Positions 17,356-24,746 are shown, counted from the first letter of the stretch. The stretch is 64,000 nucleotides of DNA from Erwinia sp. E602 (GCF_018141005.1 NZ_CP046581.1:186001-250000); one strand, 5' to 3'. Notes: generated by a model from the letters alone, not told the origin. Numbers and translations: made by a program.

Positions 17356-18057
17356 TCAGGCTCGTGGCGTCAGGCCGCAGGCCTGAAACACCTCGCGTGC
17401 TGCGTCCGATCGCAGAAACGCCAGCAGCGCGGCGGCTTCAGCGGGCCGGCCGGCGTTGCGGAACAGCGCGCCGGGGAATGAGAGCACCTTTTGTAGCTCA
17501 TCCGGTAGCGGCCCGGCGATTTTGATGCCCGGCACGGTGAGCAGCTCGCTGATTTGCTGCACGGCCAGATCCGCTTTTCCCTCCAGCAGCAGCCGGGCGG
17601 TAAACCCCTCGTCGATAGTGCTGGCGCGGGCGTTCACCGCCTGGGTGATGTCGAGCCGCTCCAGCACCGTTTTAAACCAGATGCCGCTGGCACCGCCGAG
17701 CGAATAGCCCACCGAGCGGGCCTGGAGCAGGCTCTGCTTCAGCGCCGCCGCGCTGCTGAGGTCCGGCTGTGCGGCATCAGGCAGCGTCGCCACCCCGATG
17801 GTTGAATCCACCAGTTCGCGGCGGCTGCCGGCCTCCACCACCGCCTGCTCCACCAGCCGGTCCATGGCTTCCGTGGTGACAATCACCGCGTCGGCGCGCC
17901 GGCCATCGGCTATCCACTGCTCAATGCGGGTGGTGGGGGCCCACTCTACCTGCAGCTCCACCTGCGGACAGCGCTGCTGCCACAGCGGCAGCAGCCGGTC
18001 AAAGGCGGCGCGGATCGCCAGTACGCTGAACAGCTTAACGGTTTGCTGGGCGCTCAT
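17356..18057 (-). CDS. Solute-binding-protein-like (ModA/PBP2 fold) protein without signal peptide
   Basis: 233 residues from ATG 18057, preferred because AAGGAG is 6 nt upstream. The sequence follows the type 2 periplasmic binding fold of molybdate or sulfate receptors: VKLFSVLAIRAAFDRLLPLWQQRCPQVE at the start, RRADAVIVTTEAMDRLVEQ, then GVATLPDAAQPDLSSAAALKQSLLQARSVGYS and ISELLTVPGIKIAGPLPDELQ. No signal peptide or lipobox is seen at any possible start, so it should stay in the cytoplasm. It is 10 nt behind the FMN oxidase gene in the same operon. The role is unknown; a cytoplasmic ligand buffer, sensor or enzyme-like re-use of the fold are all possible. Confidence 0.6.
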   Translation of the reverse strand: MSAQQTVKLFSVLAIRAAFDRLLPLWQQRCPQVELQVEWAPTTRIEQWIADGRRADAVIVTTEAMDRLVEQAVVEAGSRRELVDSTIGVATLPDAAQPDLSSAAALKQSLLQARSVGYSLGGASGIWFKTVLERLDITQAVNARASTIDEGFTARLLLEGKADLAVQQISELLTVPGIKIAGPLPDELQKVLSFPGALFRNAGRPAEAAALLAFLRSDAAREVFQACGLTPRA

Positions 18058-18067
18058 CTCCATCTCC

Positions 18068-19297
18068 TTACAGTTTACGCAGGTAGCTGGCATCCAGCTC
18101 TGCCGGGGTTCGCACGCCGATCAGCGCCAGGTCGCGGTCGATCTCGTCGCTAAGAATATGCATCGCATGCTCCACGCAGCGCTGGCCGCCGATAACGCTC
18201 GCGTAGAGGAACGGACGGCCGAGAAACACAAAGTCGGCCCCCAGCGCCATCGCCTTCATCACGTCGGTGCCGCGGCGGATGCCGCTGTCGATAATCACCT
18301 TCATTGCGCCTTTGCTGGCGGCGATCTCCGCCAGCGTATACAGCGGCGGAATGGTGTGATCGAGCTGACGTCCGCCGTGGTTAGAGAGGATCACCGCGTC
18401 CGCACCAAGGTCGCGGGCGATAAACGCATCCTCCGGCGACATCAGCCCCTTAATCACCAGATTGCCGCGCCATTTTTTGCGGATGGCCTCAACGTTTTTC
18501 CAGCACAGCTTGTCGCGGGCGTTGGTGTTGCGCACCTTGCCGGACATCATCGGCGGGCCGCGCTCGGCGTCGGTGTTTTCAAAGTGCGGCGCGCCGTGGC
18601 GCAGGAAGGTTTGCGCGACGGTGCCCAGCAGCCAGCGCGGGTTTATGGCGCTTTCAAACGCCACCTTCGGGGTGATTTTAATCGGCATGCTGAACCCGCT
18701 GCGGATGTTGTGCTCGCGGTTGCCCAGCATTGGCGTGTCGCCGGTAACCACCAGCGTCTGGTATCCGGCGGCTTCAACGCGTTCCACCAGACGGTCAATG
18801 CGCGGCTGATCGCCGGCCAGATAGGCCTGGAACCACGCATCGGCATTGGCGGCGTGCACGTCCTCCAGCCTGACCAGCGACGAGGCGCTGAGGATCATCG
18901 GCACGTTCATCTGCCGCGCGGCCTTAGCCAGCGCAATATCGGCCTGATAGGCGACAAAGGAGGCGCCGCCCAGCGGTGCCACGCCGAACGGATGCTGATA
19001 CGTGTGGCCGAACAGCGTGGTGGCCTGGCTGCGGCCCGAGACGTCGCGGAACATGCGCGGGATAAATTTAAAGCGCTGGTAGGCGTCAAAGTTACCGGCA
19101 ATCCCCTGGCCGCTCTCCACGCCGCCGGCGACGTACTGATAGATCATATTCGGCAGCCGGCGGCGCGCATGGCGCTCAAAGTCGTCCAGCGACAGCAGAT
19201 CGCGGAACGCACGCGGCGTTTTCTTTGCCGGCTCTGGGGCTGTTGTCACGGCCGGAGCCGCGGCGGTCAACGATGAGGGGCTGACTGAGGTTGTCAT
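18068..19297 (-). CDS. FMN-dependent alpha-hydroxy-acid oxidase/dehydrogenase
   Basis: 409 residues from ATG 19297; the leader is weak in Shine-Dalgarno signal and a start further upstream (GTG 19309) is possible. The TIM-barrel FMN domain is clear: MIYQYVAGGVESGQGI near the N terminus, the catalytic SNHGGRQLD motif and VIIDSGIRRGTDVMKAMALGADFVFLGRP phosphate-binding segment. The family includes L-lactate and mandelate dehydrogenases and glycolate oxidase. An extra proline- and alanine-rich N-terminal tail of about 30 residues precedes it. In this regulon it probably oxidises the C2 or C3 hydroxyl of a four-carbon sugar acid, replacing the NAD-linked dehydrogenases usual in otn clusters; that is inference. 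Confidence 0.8.
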   Translation of the reverse strand: MTTSVSPSSLTAAAPAVTTAPEPAKKTPRAFRDLLSLDDFERHARRRLPNMIYQYVAGGVESGQGIAGNFDAYQRFKFIPRMFRDVSGRSQATTLFGHTYQHPFGVAPLGGASFVAYQADIALAKAARQMNVPMILSASSLVRLEDVHAANADAWFQAYLAGDQPRIDRLVERVEAAGYQTLVVTGDTPMLGNREHNIRSGFSMPIKITPKVAFESAINPRWLLGTVAQTFLRHGAPHFENTDAERGPPMMSGKVRNTNARDKLCWKNVEAIRKKWRGNLVIKGLMSPEDAFIARDLGADAVILSNHGGRQLDHTIPPLYTLAEIAASKGAMKVIIDSGIRRGTDVMKAMALGADFVFLGRPFLYASVIGGQRCVEHAMHILSDEIDRDLALIGVRTPAELDASYLRKL

Positions 19298-19376
19298 AAC
19301 AGGTTTCACACTCCATTGGCGGTGCTGCCACGCGCCACGACAAGGGTTACGTCGTCGGCGGCTGGCGGGAATTTTT

Positions 19377-19388
19377 GTAAGCGCTTTC
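19377..19388. promoter_or_regulatory. LacI-family operator 3
   Basis: GTAAGCGCTTTC, identical over 12 nt to operator 2, about 80 nt before the start of the FMN hydroxy-acid oxidase gene. It links the oxidase operon to the LacI regulator at 16286. Confidence 0.8.
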
Positions 19389-19477
19389 AATATTGCTGTC
19401 TGTGGCATAAAATTTCAACACTGTGCGGTGAGAAGTATCGCTATTTTATGTGACGAGCATCACTTTACAGGAACATT

Positions 19478-19491
19478 TGTAAGCCCTTACA
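19478..19491. promoter_or_regulatory. LacI-family operator 4
   Basis: TGTAAGCCCTTACA, a dyad of the same consensus with one central change, 31 nt before the start of the racemase-like gene and so before otnK. Confidence 0.75.
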
Positions 19492-19522
19492 TTATGCTGA
19501 ACCCGACTGAACGGAAACTGAC

Positions 19523-20194
19523 ATGACTTCACGAATTGTTTTACTGCACGCCACGCCGGTGGCGATGGCACCGATCCACAGTGCCTTTACCGATCTGTGG
19601 CCGGAAGCGGAACTGGTTAACCTGCTGGACGACGGCCTGACGATTGACCGTGCGAAAACCCCCGGGCTGACCGCTGAACTCACCGACCGCTTTGTCCGGC
19701 TGGGCGAATACGCCCACGATATGCAGGCGGCGGCTATCCTGGTCACCTGCTCGGCGTTCGGCCCGGCCATTGACCGGCTTGCCGCTGAACTGCCGATCCC
19801 GGTGCTTAAACCCAACGAGGCGATGTTCCGCGAAGCGCTGAACAGCGGCAAAAATATCGGCATGCTGGCCACCTTCGGCCCGGCGGTGGAGACAATGACC
19901 GCCGAATTTGAGGAGTTTGTGGCGCAGGCAGGCAGTGAGGCACGGCTGACCACGGTGCTGGTGGCGGACGCCATCGATCTGCTGCGCAAAGGTGACCGTG
20001 AGAGCCATAACCGGCTGGTGGCCGAGCGGGCGCACGAACTGGCGCACTGCGACGTGATCATGCTGGCGCACTTTTCGACCTCTAATGCGGCTGAGGCGGT
20101 ACGCAGCCGGGTCAGCATCCCGGTGCTGACCGCGCCACACGCCGCAGTCAGCCTGATTAAGGCCACTGTTAACCACTGTGGCGAGGAGAAATGA
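19523..20194 (+). CDS. Asp/Glu/hydantoin racemase-superfamily protein, possible tetronate isomerase
   Basis: 223 residues. The N-terminal IVLLHATPVAMAPI and the first catalytic-type cysteine in ILVTCSAFGPAID (Cys76) place it in the Asp/Glu racemase superfamily, which also includes maleate isomerase, hydantoin racemase and arylmalonate decarboxylase. The place of the second cysteine reads IMLAHFSTSNA, with His183 where most members have Cys, so it is a one-cysteine member. It overlaps the otnK start (ATGA at 20191-20194), so it is coupled to the kinase. The classical 2-oxo-tetronate isomerase OtnI is absent from the window, so this protein may supply that step; not proven. Confidence 0.65.
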   Translation: MTSRIVLLHATPVAMAPIHSAFTDLWPEAELVNLLDDGLTIDRAKTPGLTAELTDRFVRLGEYAHDMQAAAILVTCSAFGPAIDRLAAELPIPVLKPNEAMFREALNSGKNIGMLATFGPAVETMTAEFEEFVAQAGSEARLTTVLVADAIDLLRKGDRESHNRLVAERAHELAHCDVIMLAHFSTSNAAEAVRSRVSIPVLTAPHAAVSLIKATVNHCGEEK

Positions 20195-21456
20195 TGTTAA
20201 TTGGCGTGATTGCAGATGATTTTACCGGGGCCAGCGATATCGCTGTCACCCTGTCAAAAGGGCTGGAGGGTGAGGGCGGTCTGCACACCGTTCAGTATCT
20301 GGGCGTGCCGTCCACCCCGGCCGCAGCGGGGGTTGAGGCGGGGGTTATCGCACTGAAGAGCCGTTCGCTCACGGCCGCCGCGGCCGTGGCGCAGTCGCTG
20401 GCCGCCTGTCGCTGGCTGCAGGCGCAGGGGTGTGAACAGATCGTCTTTAAGTACTGCTCCACTTTTGACTCAACCGACGAAGGCAATATCGGTCCGGTGA
20501 CCGAGGCGCTGGCCGCGCAGCTTGACGCGCGGAGCGTGGTGGTCTGCCCGGCCTTTCCGGCGATGGGACGGACGGTTTATCAGGGGCACCTGTTTGTGTA
20601 TGACCGGCCGCTGAATGAGTCCGGCATGCAGCATCATCCGCTGACGCCGATGACCGATGCCGATCTGCGGCGGGTGCTGCAGCGGCAGACCTCGCTTAAG
20701 GTAACGCACCTGGGCTGGCAAAAGGTGGCGCAGGGCAGCGAGGCGCTGCGCGAGGCGCTGGCACAGCAGGGGCAGGCAGAGCGAACGCTGGTGGTGGTGG
20801 ACGCCATCAGCAATCACGACCTGACCACCCTGGGCCGCGCCTGCCGGGGGGCACCGTTGGTGACCGGCGGCTCGGGCATCGCGCTGGCGCTGCCGCACAA
20901 CTTTATCGCTCAGGGCAGGGCGCACGGCCGGCAGGCGGGCATTACGCCCCTCGGCGGCGCTGAAGCGATCCTCGTCGGCAGCTGTTCCGGCGCAACCCGC
21001 GGGCAGATCGACGAGCATCAGAAGCAGCATCCGGTGCTGATGATTGAGGTGGAATCGGTGCTGAACGGCACAATCGGGCCGCAGCAGCTGGTGGAATTTA
21101 TTCTTATGCATCAGGGAGAGGCACCGCTGGTGTACTCGTCCGGCGATCCGCAAACCGTCGAACGGCTGCAGAAAGAGTATGGGCGCGAACGTATTGCCGC
21201 CGCGCTGGACGACCTGTTCGGCCAGACCGCCCGTCAGCTGGTGGCGGCGGGCGTCAGGCGGCTGGTGGTCGGCGGCGGCGAAACCTCTGGCGCGGTAGTC
21301 AGCGCGCTGGATCTGGGTGCGCTGACCATCGGCCGGGAGATCGACACCGGCGTGCCTGCGCTGGTCTCCGGCGGCAGCCGGCCGCTGGCGCTGGCGCTGA
21401 AGTCCGGCAACTTCGGCGCGCGGGACTTCTTCGCCCGGGCGGTGAACAGCCTGTAA
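20191..21456 (+). CDS. otnK: 3-oxo-tetronate kinase (DUF1537 acid sugar kinase)
   Basis: 421 residues. The N-terminal motif LIGVIADDFTGASDIAVTLSKG and the C-terminal RRLVVGGGETSGAVVSALDL and LALKSGNFGARDFF motifs are signatures of the four-carbon acid sugar kinases (former DUF1537). OtnK phosphorylates 3-oxo-tetronate at C4 with ATP; OtnC, encoded at 14082, then decarboxylates the product to dihydroxyacetone phosphate. VFKYCSTFDSTDEGNIGPV is the conserved substrate-domain segment. The start may be ATG 20191 or 20194. The pair of genes 19523-21456 has its own LacI-type operator. Confidence 0.92.
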   Translation: MMLIGVIADDFTGASDIAVTLSKGLEGEGGLHTVQYLGVPSTPAAAGVEAGVIALKSRSLTAAAAVAQSLAACRWLQAQGCEQIVFKYCSTFDSTDEGNIGPVTEALAAQLDARSVVVCPAFPAMGRTVYQGHLFVYDRPLNESGMQHHPLTPMTDADLRRVLQRQTSLKVTHLGWQKVAQGSEALREALAQQGQAERTLVVVDAISNHDLTTLGRACRGAPLVTGGSGIALALPHNFIAQGRAHGRQAGITPLGGAEAILVGSCSGATRGQIDEHQKQHPVLMIEVESVLNGTIGPQQLVEFILMHQGEAPLVYSSGDPQTVERLQKEYGRERIAAALDDLFGQTARQLVAAGVRRLVVGGGETSGAVVSALDLGALTIGREIDTGVPALVSGGSRPLALALKSGNFGARDFFARAVNSL

Positions 21457-21564
21457 AACGGCGGCAGGCGGGAGGCCCCCGCAGGCACTAATGATCCCGA
21501 CGTTGGCTTCCCCTTTTCCCCAGGGTGTTCTGCTTGCAGCGTACCTGAGGGGGGCTAACCTGCT

Positions 21565-21630
21565 CTGACTCTGACTCTGACTCTGACTCTGACTCTGACT
21601 CTGACTCTGACTCTGACTCTGACTCTGACT
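21565..21630 (+). repeat. Tandem hexamer repeat, 11 copies of CTGACT
   Basis: Eleven perfect, uninterrupted copies of CTGACT (66 nt) in the gap between otnK and metN. Being a multiple of three, the unit keeps frame in all readings; the minus strand would read as Val-Arg repeats but no credible gene contains it. Such a perfect array is prone to slippage and probably varies in copy number between strains. The rest of the 21457-21907 gap holds no gene that I can support. Confidence 0.95.
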
Positions 21631-21863
21631 GGGGCGTGGGCTGAGCAGAGTCTATCCTGGCCCTCATCCCGGCACAGGCCGGAACAGGCGGCTGACGTCA
21701 GTAAACGTCGGCAGAAAGCCTGTTGTTCATCCGCTCCGCGCCCTTGATATGTCATTTCGTTATAAGCCATAGCATTTCAGTCGTTTCCAACTATTTCACC
21801 GCTGCTTACTATCGCTTAGCAATTAATGCTATCGATAATTCCCGACCGATAATCAGATTAATT

Positions 21864-21884
21864 AATCAGCATATTTTGCTGATT
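21864..21884. promoter_or_regulatory. Inverted repeat before metN
   Basis: AATCAGCA, 5-nt spacer, TGCTGATT, ending 23 nt before the metN start. A second, shorter dyad with a 5-nt spacer (TAGCA/TGCTA) lies about 40 nt upstream near 21817-21831. No MetJ-type AGACGTCT box is seen. It could be an operator or an mRNA hairpin; function is unassigned. Confidence 0.4.
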
Positions 21885-21907
21885 TACGGCAGAAAAACAG
21901 AGCTCAG

Positions 21908-22933
21908 ATGATTGAATTACGTCACGTATCCAAAACATTCGACGCCAGAAGCGGCCCGATCGCCGCCGTAGACGACGTCAGCCTGCGTGTGGAACAGGGG
22001 CAGATTTACGGCATTATTGGCTACAGCGGTGCGGGTAAAAGTACGCTGATCCGCCTGCTGAATGGCCTGGAAAAACCCACCGCCGGTAGCGTGATCATCG
22101 CCGGGCAGGATATTGCCCGGGCGCGCGGCGAAGCGCTGCGCCAGGCGCGGCTGAAGATCAGCATGGTGTTTCAGCACTTTAATCTGCTGTGGTCGCGTAC
22201 CGTCAGCGAGAATATCGCTTTTTCGCTGCAAATCGCCGGTGCGCCGAAAGCGGTCATCCAGCGCCGGGTTGCTGAACTGGTCCAGCTGGTTGGTCTGAGC
22301 GGCAAAGAGCAGGCTTATCCCGCTCAGCTTTCCGGCGGACAAAAACAGCGCGTCGGTATCGCCCGCGCGCTGGCCAACAGCCCGGACGTGCTGCTGTGCG
22401 ATGAGGCAACCTCCGCGCTGGATCCACAAACCACGGATGCCATTCTTGACCTGCTGTCAGATATTAACCGTCAGCTGAAGCTGACCATCGTGCTGATCAC
22501 CCACGAGATGCACGTGGTGCGCAAAATCTGCCACCGCGTGGCGGTAATGGAAGCCGGGCGAATCGTGGAAGAGGGTGAAGTGCTGTCGGTATTTACCCAT
22601 CCGCAGCAGCCGATTACCCGTCAGTTCGTTCGCCAGACTACCGAATACAGCAATGCTGACACGCCGTTTAACCCGGCGCTGGTGGATGCAGAGGCGGGCA
22701 GCGTGCTGAAGCTGACCTTTGTCGGCCAGAGCACCCGTGAGCCGGTTGTCGGTGAACTGACGCTGAAATATGCGCTGCCGTTCAACATCCTGCACGGCAA
22801 AATGACCCAGACCAGCAACGGCACCTTCGGTGAGCTGTGGCTGCAGGTCCCGGCCAGCGGTCCCCAGCTGGAGAGCATCCTTACGGATCTGCACGCTCAC
22901 GAAATTTCTGTCGAGGTGGTAAGCCATGTCTGA
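21908..22933 (+). CDS. metN: Methionine ABC transporter ATP-binding protein MetN
   Basis: 341 residues. The ATPase domain has Walker [11 protein letters not shown]-loop [14 protein letters not shown], signature [17 protein letters not shown] and Walker [18 protein letters not shown]-terminal NIL domain follows ([33 protein letters not shown]...), which in E. coli MetN binds methionine and shuts the transporter when internal methionine is high. It overlaps metI by 8 nt. The ribosome site is weak. The lack of a MetJ box suggests this may be a second, differently regulated paralogue rather than the housekeeping copy. Confidence 0.92.
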   Translation: MIELRHVSKTFDARSGPIAAVDDVSLRVEQGQIYGIIGYSGAGKSTLIRLLNGLEKPTAGSVIIAGQDIARARGEALRQARLKISMVFQHFNLLWSRTVSENIAFSLQIAGAPKAVIQRRVAELVQLVGLSGKEQAYPAQLSGGQKQRVGIARALANSPDVLLCDEATSALDPQTTDAILDLLSDINRQLKLTIVLITHEMHVVRKICHRVAVMEAGRIVEEGEVLSVFTHPQQPITRQFVRQTTEYSNADTPFNPALVDAEAGSVLKLTFVGQSTREPVVGELTLKYALPFNILHGKMTQTSNGTFGELWLQVPASGPQLESILTDLHAHEISVEVVSHV

Positions 22934-23594
22934 GTCCCTGTTTCCCCACCTGAAGCTCGACCAGCTGTGGAACGCCACGCTTGAAACCCTGTATATGACC
23001 GCGCTGTCCGGCGTGGCGACCTTTGTGCTCGGTATTCTGCTCGGGCTGGCGCTGTTCCTGACCGCCCGCGGCGGCCTGTTTCAGAACCGGGCCATTTACT
23101 CGACGATTTCGCTGCTGGTCAACGTCTTCCGCTCGATTCCGTTCATCATCCTGATCGTGCTGCTGATCCCGTTTACCAAGGCGCTGATCGGCACCATTCT
23201 CGGTGCGGACGCCGCGCTGCCGGCGCTGATCGTCGGGGCGGCACCGTTTTACGCCCGGCTGGTGGAGATCGGCCTGCGCGAAGTCGATAAAGGGGTGATT
23301 GAGGCCTCGCGTTCGATGGGCGCGCGCCTGAGCACGCTGATTTTCCGCGTATTGCTGCCGGAGTCCTCGCCGGCGCTGGTCTCCGGGATTACCGTCACCC
23401 TGATTGCGCTGGTCAGCTACAGCGCGATGGCCGGGGTGATCGGTGCCGGCGGCCTCGGCAACCTGGCCTACCTTGAGGGCTTCCAGCGCAACCACGGCGA
23501 CGTGACGCTGGTGGCAACGGTGATGATTCTGGTGATCGTGTTTATTATCCAGTTTTTAGGTGATGTACTGACTACACGGCTCGATAAACGTTAA
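22926..23594 (+). CDS. metI: Methionine ABC transporter permease MetI
   Basis: 222 residues with five predicted membrane helices. The coupling loop IEASRSMGARLSTLIFRVLLPESSPALVSGITV and the following SYSAMAGVIGAGGLGNLAYLEGF are hallmarks of MetI. It forms a homodimer in the inner membrane with two MetN subunits. The start lies within the end of metN (8-nt overlap), and metQ follows after 18 nt, giving the usual N-I-Q order. Confidence 0.95.
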   Translation: MSESLFPHLKLDQLWNATLETLYMTALSGVATFVLGILLGLALFLTARGGLFQNRAIYSTISLLVNVFRSIPFIILIVLLIPFTKALIGTILGADAALPALIVGAAPFYARLVEIGLREVDKGVIEASRSMGARLSTLIFRVLLPESSPALVSGITVTLIALVSYSAMAGVIGAGGLGNLAYLEGFQRNHGDVTLVATVMILVIVFIIQFLGDVLTTRLDKR

Positions 23595-23612
23595 CTTTTA
23601 GGAACTTAAAAC

Positions 23613-24425
23613 ATGAAAAAAACACTGACGCTGCTGGCTGCGGCCACCCTGGGAGCCCTGAGCCTGAGCGCATGGGCAGACACGCTGACCGTGGGCGCCT
23701 CTAACGTACCGCACGCGGAGATTCTGGAGCAGGCTAAACCGATTCTGGCGAAGCAGGGCATTGACCTGGAGATCAAACCGTTCCAGGACTACATCCTGCC
23801 GAACACCGCGCTGGCCAGCCGTGATATCGATGCCAACTACTTCCAGCACATCCCGTACCTGAACAGCGTGCTGAAAGACCACGCGGGCGACAAAACCTAT
23901 GACTTCGTCAGCGCCGGTGCGATCCATATCGAGCCGATCGGCATCTACTCTAAAAAGTACAAATCGCTGCAGGATCTGCCGCAGAACGGCAAAATCATTA
24001 TGCGTGACGCGGTAGCCGAAGAGGGGCGTATCCTGTCGATCTTTGAGAAAGCCGGCGTCATCAAGCTGAAGCCGGGCGTCAGCAAGGTTGACGCGCGCAT
24101 CAGCGACGTGGTGGAAAACCCGAAAAAGCTGAAGTTCCTGGCGAACGTGGAAGGCGCGCTGCTGCCGCAGATGTATAACAACGACGAAGGCGACGCGGTG
24201 GTGATCAACGCCAACTACGCCATCGACGCCGGCCTGAACCCGGTGAAAGATCCCATCGCCGTCGAGAGCGGTGAGAACAACCCGTACGCCAACATCATCA
24301 CCGTGCATCGCGGCGACGAGAACAAGCCGGACATCAAGGCGCTGGTCGACGTGCTGCACTCGAAAGCTATTCAGGACTGGATCCGCACCAAGTACAAAGG
24401 TGCGGTGATCCCGGTTAACAACTGA
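23613..24425 (+). CDS. metQ: Methionine-type ABC transporter substrate-binding protein MetQ/NlpA family
   Basis: 270 residues. The mature region has TLTVGASNVPHAEILE, the FQDYILPNTALASRDIDANYFQHIPYL core and NANYAIDAGLNP near the C terminus, typical of the MetQ/NlpA family, which binds D- and L-methionine. Unlike E. coli MetQ it has no lipobox cysteine: the signal ends LSAWA before DTL, so it should be a free periplasmic protein. Ribosome site TAGGAAC precedes ATG. Together with metN and metI it makes a complete importer. Confidence 0.9.
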   Translation: MKKTLTLLAAATLGALSLSAWADTLTVGASNVPHAEILEQAKPILAKQGIDLEIKPFQDYILPNTALASRDIDANYFQHIPYLNSVLKDHAGDKTYDFVSAGAIHIEPIGIYSKKYKSLQDLPQNGKIIMRDAVAEEGRILSIFEKAGVIKLKPGVSKVDARISDVVENPKKLKFLANVEGALLPQMYNNDEGDAVVINANYAIDAGLNPVKDPIAVESGENNPYANIITVHRGDENKPDIKALVDVLHSKAIQDWIRTKYKGAVIPVNN

Positions 24426-24433
24426 TAACCTGT

Positions 24434-24461
24434 TGACACAATCGATGGCGGGGGTAGGCTT
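24434..24461 (+). promoter_or_regulatory. Promoter of small RNA A
   Basis: A perfect -35 box TTGACA (24434-24439), 16-nt spacer and a weaker -10 TAGGCT (24456-24461), placed just after the metQ stop. Predicted start of transcription is near 24468. Confidence 0.55.
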
Positions 24462-24467
24462 ACTTTT

Positions 24468-24559
24468 GCAAGAAGATACCCGTAGCACAACGCCTGAAGT
24501 GGTCACCACCCATAACAGGAACCGAAATTAAACCCGTCTTACCGGGTCGGTTTTTTTTC
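24468..24559 (+). ncRNA. Candidate small RNA A, paralogue of the antitoxin-like RNA
   Basis: About 92 nt from a TTGACA promoter to a T8 terminator, transcribed rightward and convergent with the small hydrophobic peptide gene. Its 3' half is nearly identical to RNA B at 25037: both contain GTGGTCACCACCC, then ACAGGAAC and an ACCCGTCTTACC terminator arm. Its 5' part has diverged and matches the toxin leader target only over the short block GTAGCAC. This recalls the AgrA/AgrB pair beside dinQ in E. coli, where only one of two paralogous RNAs is fully active. It is also possible that it is a terminator-bearing relic. Confidence 0.5.
24531..24559 (+). terminator. Intrinsic terminator of small RNA A / metNIQ
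   Basis: ACCCG-tcttac-CGGGT hairpin (an alternative outer stem AAACC/GGTTT also forms) followed by eight T. It could end both RNA A and read-through from metQ. Confidence 0.75.
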
Positions 24560-24586
24560 GCCCCCTGAATTTCCCACACTCCACGA

Positions 24587-24613
24587 AAAAAGGCAGGGGT
24601 GGTCGCCCCCGCC
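24587..24613 (-). terminator. Intrinsic terminator of the small hydrophobic peptide gene
   Basis: On the minus strand GGCGGGGG, loop, CCCCTGCC (one G-U pair) followed by six T. The stem pairs better as minus-strand RNA than as plus-strand RNA, fixing its direction. It lies 22 nt after the stop codon of the 36-codon gene. Confidence 0.8.
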
Positions 24614-24635
24614 TTGTTTCAAGTCCCTTTGGCCC

Positions 24636-24746
24636 TTACGGGCTTCCGGTCAGTTGCCTGACTGCAACGATAATCTGCAGGGTAACGTAAACGATCTGCA
24701 ACGTTACCAGGATGGTTGCCAGATTAATCACTTGGGCGTTCTCCAT
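24636..24746 (-). CDS. Small hydrophobic peptide, candidate type I toxin
   Basis: 36 residues from ATG 24746: a short polar start (MENAQ), a continuous hydrophobic helix containing the internal near-repeat VTLQIVYVTLQIIVAV, then RQLTGSP. Size, single membrane span and isolated charged end resemble TisB, ZorO and DinQ, small membrane-depolarising toxins, though I do not recognise the exact sequence. No ribosome site precedes the ATG; an internal GTG five codons in (24731) has GGAG 9 nt upstream, giving a 31-residue alternative. The gene has its own promoter, a leader of about 187 nt and a terminator. An in-frame stop just upstream excludes a longer form. Confidence 0.65.
   Translation of the reverse strand: MENAQVINLATILVTLQIVYVTLQIIVAVRQLTGSP

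Noticed and set aside
17798..19276. Plus-strand ORF of 492 codons opposite the FMN oxidase
   Set aside because: Antisense shadow; the minus strand encodes the SNHGGRQLD active site.
21555..21770. Minus-strand ORF of 71 codons with a long Val-Arg repeat
   Set aside because: The repeat is only the translation of the CTGACT hexamer array; there is no ribosome site and no family resemblance.
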